Origin: Candidatus Desulfovibrio kirbyi
Lineage (GTDB): Bacteria > Desulfobacterota > Desulfovibrionia > Desulfovibrionales > Desulfovibrionaceae
DNA: 64,000 nt
Assembly: GCA_013374015.1 (NCBI GenBank)
Contig: BLLL01000007.1
Span: 62,001-126,000, forward strand
Direction of reading: 5' to 3'
The stretch's first letter is position 1, and each line of letters opens with the position of its first letter. Below are positions 60,288 to 64,000 of this stretch, one piece after another. A program made the position numbers and the translations under genes. The notes beneath the pieces are model-generated. The model searched no databases, was not told where the DNA came from, and was given only the letters and a program-made list of their open reading frames with translations.

Positions 60288-60965
60288 TCACCTGGATACA
60301 GCCCAAAACCAGCGCGTACCGCCGTCCGTCCTGTACGAATGCGTTGCCGCGAGACGCCACGGGTCAGGCATCTCGGGCGCCGGAGCGCCGGCCAGAACAA
60401 TCAGCATGCCGCCGCCGCGCAGTCCGGCGCAGGCCACATCCAGAAGTTTGTTCCACGGCATAAACGCCCTGCTCACAATACAGTCCGCTTTTGCCGCCTG
60501 CTGTTGAAAAAAATTCTCAACAGAGCCGTGAAATACATGCGTGCCTGCCAGGCGCAGACAGGACACCGCGTTTGCAAGAAAGAGAGCGCGTTTTGCCCGA
60601 ATTTCCACAAGATAATATCTGCCCCTGTTCCACACCAGACGCAGGGGAATTCCAGGCAGGCCGGCCCCCGCGCCCAAGTCCCAGAACAAGCCGGAATCCG
60701 GGGTGGGACCGGAGTCGGGGAAAAGACCGGAACCGAAAAGTTTTTCCAAAAAATCCGCCAGATAAAAACTGTCGCACACAAGGCGGTCAAAAATATCCTG
60801 CCATCTGCGAAACCCCACCAGATTTATCACGGCATTCCACATGCAGAGCATTTCCAGATACCGCGCCAGAGGATCCAGAACGGTATGGGGCAGAACAATG
60901 CGGCAATTCGCCGCGCGCCGCGCCAGTTCTATCCTGTCCACAGTTTGCCGAATGCCCGGTTTCAT
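60288..60965 (-). CDS. rsmG: 16S rRNA (guanine-527-N7)-methyltransferase
   Basis: 225 aa from ATG 60965; an in-frame TTG at 61016 would add 17 residues. GidB/RsmG pattern: YLEMLCMWNAVINLVGFR, DLGAGAGLPGIPLRLVW (AdoMet site), VEIRAKRALFLANAV and DCIVSRAFMPWNKLLD. A Ser/Pro/Gly-rich insert (SGLFPDSGPTPDSG) precedes motif I. The stop lies 4 bp before the pglB start. Confidence 0.88.
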   Translation of the reverse strand: MKPGIRQTVDRIELARRAANCRIVLPHTVLDPLARYLEMLCMWNAVINLVGFRRWQDIFDRLVCDSFYLADFLEKLFGSGLFPDSGPTPDSGLFWDLGAGAGLPGIPLRLVWNRGRYYLVEIRAKRALFLANAVSCLRLAGTHVFHGSVENFFQQQAAKADCIVSRAFMPWNKLLDVACAGLRGGGMLIVLAGAPAPEMPDPWRLAATHSYRTDGGTRWFWAVSR

Positions 60966-61039
60966 ACCGCGCGCCGCCGGATTTTTACTGCGCCCGGACA
61001 CCTGAGGCTTTTTCAATACTTACTGTCCGGTGTTTTCGT

Positions 61040-61137
61040 CATACAAAATAGTGCACTCGTGCGTATAGCCCGGTAGTGAACACATAGAACTCACCGCCGT
61101 CCCGCATACAAAATAGTGCGCTCGTGCGTATAGCCCG
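61040..61137. repeat. 33-bp direct repeat, two copies
   Basis: 61040-61072 and 61105-61137 share CATACAAAATAGTGC and CTCGTGCGTATAGCCCG with one mismatch between the halves (32 of 33 identical), 65 bp apart. The right copy lies inside the 3' end of the cupin-like remnant, so the left copy may be a duplicated tail of that gene. Confidence 0.8.
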
Positions 61138-61273
61138 AGCAGCAAACACACAAAAGCCGTGTTTTTATGTGCGCCATAATCAGACTCATGCCCAGACCAG
61201 GAAGCGCGTCAGGATGCAACAGCTCGCGGATCAGGCTCTGATCTTTTGTGATATATGCAAGTTCTGTGTTCAT
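61091..61273 (-). pseudogene. N-terminal remnant of a small cupin-like protein
   Basis: 60 codons: MNTELAYITKDQSLIRELLH resembles the start of small single-domain cupins (YITKDxSxIRELLHPxxxxxxxxSLAEA), then MSLIMAHIKTRLLCVCC and a tail formed by the direct repeat. The His-rich cupin motifs are not preserved. Probably a decayed gene; the divergent PFK2-like gene starts 82 bp away. Confidence 0.45.
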
Positions 61274-61317
61274 GGAGCAGAAGCATACACTAAAAAAATT
61301 TTTACCGAAACACCTGC

Positions 61318-61346
61318 TTGACAAAAATTCTATTTTTCTTTAACAT
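61318..61346 (+). promoter_or_regulatory. Promoter of the PFK2/FBPase2-like gene
   Basis: TTGACA, 17-bp spacer, TAACAT; the start codon at 61356 follows after only 9 bp, so the 5' leader must be very short, or a different -10 box is used. Confidence 0.5.
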
Positions 61347-61355
61347 ACTAGGATT

Positions 61356-62564
61356 ATGAGAAAATTATATGTAGCGATGGTAGGCCTGCCGGCGCGCGGC
61401 AAATCTACACTGGCGCGGCGCATCCGCGAGGGACTGATCGCCGAGGGAATCAATGCGGCCATTTTCAATAACGGCGATATGCGTCGCTCGCTGGTGGGCG
61501 CGGAATCCACAGAACCTGATTTTTACAATCCGACCAACCATCAGGGGCGCGACATTCGTGAAATGATCTGCCGCCACAATATGAACGATGCCAAAGACTG
61601 GCTTGCCAAGAACGGGGACATTGCCATCCTGGACGCCACAAACGCCAGCCGCGCGCGGCGCGCGCTTATTGAATCCACCCTCAACGATCACCCGGTGCTT
61701 TTTGTCGAATGTTTGAACGAAGATCCTGTCCTGCTTGAAGCCTGCATCAAACAAAAAACCACGCTGCCGGAATACGCCGGATACGCTTATGAAGATGCCC
61801 TTGCGAGCTTCATGAAACGCATTTCCTACTATGAAACGCTCTACGAGCCACTCAACGATGAAAGATTCTGCCTCAGAGTGGACGCCCCGGCCAACCGCAT
61901 TCTAAACGAATGCCCATGCGAAGAATCCCCCTACTATCCCGCGATACGCGAAATCGCGGTCAGCGTCTGGGTACACAGTCTCTGCCTTGTGCGCCACGGA
62001 CAAACAGAATTCAATGTTCAGGGGCGCATAGGCGGCGACCCCACGCTGACAGACAGGGGATACGCCCAGGCCGAAGCCCTTGCAAATCACATGCAGGGGC
62101 GCGAAATCAACTGGGTGTTTACCTCCACTCGTGTGCGTTCGCACCAGACAGCGGCGCCCCTGCTGGCAAATCGCCCGGACACCACAGTGATGGCCCTGAA
62201 AGAATTCGACGAACTGTGGGCAGGGGACTGCGAGGGAATGCTGTACAGCGATATCCGCAAACACATGCCGGACGTGACGGCCGGGCGCAACGCCAACAAA
62301 TTCGGCTATGCCTATCCCAATGGGGAAAGTTACGCCGTTTTGTGCGAACGGGTGCAGCGCGGCCTTCGACGCGCCTTGTTCCTTGCCGGCAACACCCCGC
62401 TACTGATTGTGGGACATCAGGCCGTCAACCGCGTGCTGATCACGCTTTTTCTGCGGCAGCGCGAAGAAGACGTGCCCTATATCTACATTCCGCAAAACCA
62501 GTATTTTCAGATATCATTGACGCCGCGCAGAAAAATTTTTGAGCGCATACCCTATCAGGAGTAA
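61356..62564 (+). CDS. Bifunctional 6-phosphofructo-2-kinase / fructose-2,6-bisphosphatase-like protein
   Basis: 402 aa in two domains. Residues 1-210: kinase with Walker A VGLPARGKSTLARRI, IFNNGDMRRSLVG (substrate loop) and DIAILDATNASRARR, as in eukaryotic PFK-2. Residues 210-402: histidine phosphatase with LVRHGQTEFNVQGRIGGDPTLTDRG (phospho-His), FDELWAGDCEGM (general acid) and IVGHQAVNRVLITLF (second His). The domain order equals animal and plant PFKFB. It may set fructose-2,6-bisphosphate level; few bacteria carry this fusion. Confidence 0.87.
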   Translation: MRKLYVAMVGLPARGKSTLARRIREGLIAEGINAAIFNNGDMRRSLVGAESTEPDFYNPTNHQGRDIREMICRHNMNDAKDWLAKNGDIAILDATNASRARRALIESTLNDHPVLFVECLNEDPVLLEACIKQKTTLPEYAGYAYEDALASFMKRISYYETLYEPLNDERFCLRVDAPANRILNECPCEESPYYPAIREIAVSVWVHSLCLVRHGQTEFNVQGRIGGDPTLTDRGYAQAEALANHMQGREINWVFTSTRVRSHQTAAPLLANRPDTTVMALKEFDELWAGDCEGMLYSDIRKHMPDVTAGRNANKFGYAYPNGESYAVLCERVQRGLRRALFLAGNTPLLIVGHQAVNRVLITLFLRQREEDVPYIYIPQNQYFQISLTPRRKIFERIPYQE

Positions 62565-62619
62565 TTACGCGCATCGCGGACAACTTTTACGTAACAGTCA
62601 TAATGAGGGAGAGCAGGGC

Positions 62620-63420
62620 ATGAGCAGGACAATCGGCTGTGTGGGATGTGGGAATATGGGCGGCGCGATTCTTGCCGGGCTTGCGGACGCGCTGAAGACA
62701 TACGCGTTCTGCGGTTGTGACAGCGCGCCCGATCGCATGCGTTTTTTTGGAGAGAAGGGCATTGCCGTCCTTCCCGACCCGCTTGCCGTGGCGCGGAATT
62801 CTGACGTGATCCTGCTGGCCGTCAAACCGTATCAGGCAATCGCCGTGGCAGAAACACTACGACCCGCATTGACGCCGGAAAAAACGCTGGTGTCTGTGGC
62901 TGCCGGCATAAGCCTGAAGAGTTTGCGCAAAGCTGCGGGCGACGCATGCCCTGTGGCGCGTTGCATGCCCAACACGCCGGCGCTGATGGGGGCGGGCGTG
63001 TTCGCGCTGTGTTTTGACGACGCCTCCCCGTCTTTAGAAAGCAGGGCGGAACTGTTGGCTGTATTCGGGGCACTGGGACTTTGCCTCACACTGCCCGAAG
63101 CCCAGTTTACCGCATTCAGCGCGCTGATTGGCGCAGGCCCAGCCTATGTGTTCCAGATGATGCAGGGGCTTGTGCAGGCAGGCGTGACTCTTGGGTTTTC
63201 GCACCAGCAGAGCAGGGAAACGGTTGTCGCGCTTTTTGCGGGTTCCGCCCGCATGGCGGCGCAAACAGCCACGCCGTTGATGCAACTGCGCGACAATGTT
63301 TGTTCCCCCGGAGGGCTGACCATTGCCGGGGTCAATTATCTAGACCGCGCGGGGCTTATCGGCATTCTTGTGGATTCCGTGCTGGCTGCCAACGCGCGAG
63401 GCAGGGCAATGGAATCATGA
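62620..63420 (+). CDS. proC: Pyrroline-5-carboxylate reductase
   Basis: 266 aa from ATG 62620 with a GGGAGAGCAGGG site; the frame upstream overlaps the previous gene. NAD(P)-binding IGCVGCGNMGGAILAGL, LLAVKPYQ, RCMPNTPALMGAG and the C-terminal LRDNVCSPGGLTIAGVNYLD signature. Last step of proline synthesis. Confidence 0.94.
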   Translation: MSRTIGCVGCGNMGGAILAGLADALKTYAFCGCDSAPDRMRFFGEKGIAVLPDPLAVARNSDVILLAVKPYQAIAVAETLRPALTPEKTLVSVAAGISLKSLRKAAGDACPVARCMPNTPALMGAGVFALCFDDASPSLESRAELLAVFGALGLCLTLPEAQFTAFSALIGAGPAYVFQMMQGLVQAGVTLGFSHQQSRETVVALFAGSARMAAQTATPLMQLRDNVCSPGGLTIAGVNYLDRAGLIGILVDSVLAANARGRAMES

Positions 63421-63441
63421 CCGCGCAACCCTGACAAATTC

Positions 63442-64000
63442 TTACTGGTCAACGCGTATATCCAACATATTGCTTTTTTTTGAGGGAATGAAACGCGTAC
63501 TCTTTGGTTTTGCCTGCAAGTCAATGACAATACGGGTTTTGTCCGATAATTTGCCGATGCGGATATTTGTCACCAGAGGGTTTGTCGGCACGCCCGGCGC
63601 TTTGACATCCCACTGCCCCTGCAAATCCACCACCAGCCGTTCAGGATTTGACAAATTCATGGATGTGTAGGCAACAGGCGTGGAACCTGTCAACCGTATG
63701 GTGGCGCCGGTGTTCCGCGTAAAAACAACAAAACGGGTGATTCTGTTCTGCGCGGGCGCTGGTTTGTCAGTGGGCTTGTCCGGCGTTTTTTTGGCTTGGG
63801 CGGCTTTTCGCCCGGCAACCAGCTCGGGTTTCTGAGGAGCGGGCAAAGCCGGTTTCAAGGGCGCGATTGACGCGGCAGGCTCCGGAGTGAACGTGGCCAG
63901 CGTGGATGGAGATGGTGTTTCAGGCGCGATCGGCGTTGTCTGAACAGGCTTTATTTGGGCTGGAGTTGCCGGGGCAGAGGACGCTGCCTTGGGGATTGGG
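63442..64000 (-). CDS. AMIN-domain protein (5' end outside window)
   Basis: Frame open to the right edge, at least 186 codons. The visible N-terminal part is Pro/Ala/Thr-rich (a periplasmic linker); the C-terminal ~95 residues are an AMIN domain: GATIRLTGSTPVAYTSMNLSNPERLVVDLQ, NPLVTNIRIGKLSDKTRIVIDL. AMIN domains bind peptidoglycan or target proteins to the periplasm or cell septum. A membrane anchor or signal peptide is expected upstream of the window. Confidence 0.8.
   Translation of the reverse strand, partial: PIPKAASSAPATPAQIKPVQTTPIAPETPSPSTLATFTPEPAASIAPLKPALPAPQKPELVAGRKAAQAKKTPDKPTDKPAPAQNRITRFVVFTRNTGATIRLTGSTPVAYTSMNLSNPERLVVDLQGQWDVKAPGVPTNPLVTNIRIGKLSDKTRIVIDLQAKPKSTRFIPSKKSNMLDIRVDQ

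Noticed and set aside
61040..61137. Two 33-bp repeats as a CRISPR fragment
   Set aside because: Only two copies, and the sequence belongs to a decayed coding frame; no leader or cas genes.

Overview
The window looks like the chromosome of a Desulfovibrio-type dissimilatory sulfate reducer. The strongest evidence is an intact dsrA-dsrB-dsrD operon, an eight-gene Coo-type energy-converting [NiFe] hydrogenase operon in the order known from Desulfovibrio vulgaris and Rhodospirillum rubrum (cooMKLXUH-hypA-cooF), a NifU/NifS pair without other nif genes, a PglB/STT3-type oligosaccharyltransferase and a bacterial PFK2/FBPase2-type enzyme. Protein families are recognised from motifs only; no database search was possible.

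Layout. 1-8.4 kb: housekeeping genes (M24 peptidase, shikimate kinase, hydantoinase-family protein, groES-groEL, ACT protein, tatA, WbaP-type sugar transferase). 8.5-10 kb: a receiver-domain remnant, nth, an insertion-sequence end and marC. 10-19.8 kb: an AlsT-type symporter and the coo operon, all on the minus strand. 19.8-25 kb: an IS5-type transposase scrap in the gap between coo and the divergent dsrABD operon, then trmFO. 25-28.7 kb: an OmpH-like protein, nifU-nifS and metA (Glu111 type, so probably acetyl-CoA dependent). 28.7-38.2 kb: a surface-polysaccharide block (rfbF, rfbG, a dTDP-sugar-epimerase-like cupin, asnB, two GT4 glycosyltransferases, a NodB/WalW-type deacetylase and an AONS-like PLP enzyme), tightly packed with overlapping stops and starts. 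38.2-38.7 kb: a 183-bp IS5-derived MITE-like element and the 4.5S/SRP RNA gene with promoter and terminator.

38.67-50.22 kb is a decayed genomic island. It lies between a 50-nt 3' tRNA fragment and an intact tRNA-Arg(CCG) in the same orientation, the geometry expected for integration into a tRNA 3' end. It starts with a broken tyrosine integrase and carries remnants of thpR, a VIT/VWA protein, a sigma-70 factor, an ADP-ribosylglycohydrolase, an ERF recombinase, a nuclease-like protein, and a MoxR-ATPase / DUF3150 / CobT-like (HEXXH + VWA) module, nearly all with frameshifts or stops. The features that look intact are a HigBA-type toxin-antitoxin pair, a BrnA antitoxin (its BrnT partner is broken), a MerR regulator with a palindromic operator candidate, and an in-frame chimera of integrase and MucR/Ros zinc finger.

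50.4-64 kb is again mostly housekeeping (RNase II-family protein, plsY, thrC, Sua5/TsaC, pglB, rsmG, proC, AMIN-domain protein). It is interrupted at 54.9-57.3 kb by an IS1-like scrap and an AT-rich Dam-class methylase plus PD-(D/E)XK endonuclease pair. Functionally, the window joins sulfite reduction to ferredoxin-linked proton-pumping H2 metabolism, and sugar-nucleotide synthesis to polysaccharide assembly.
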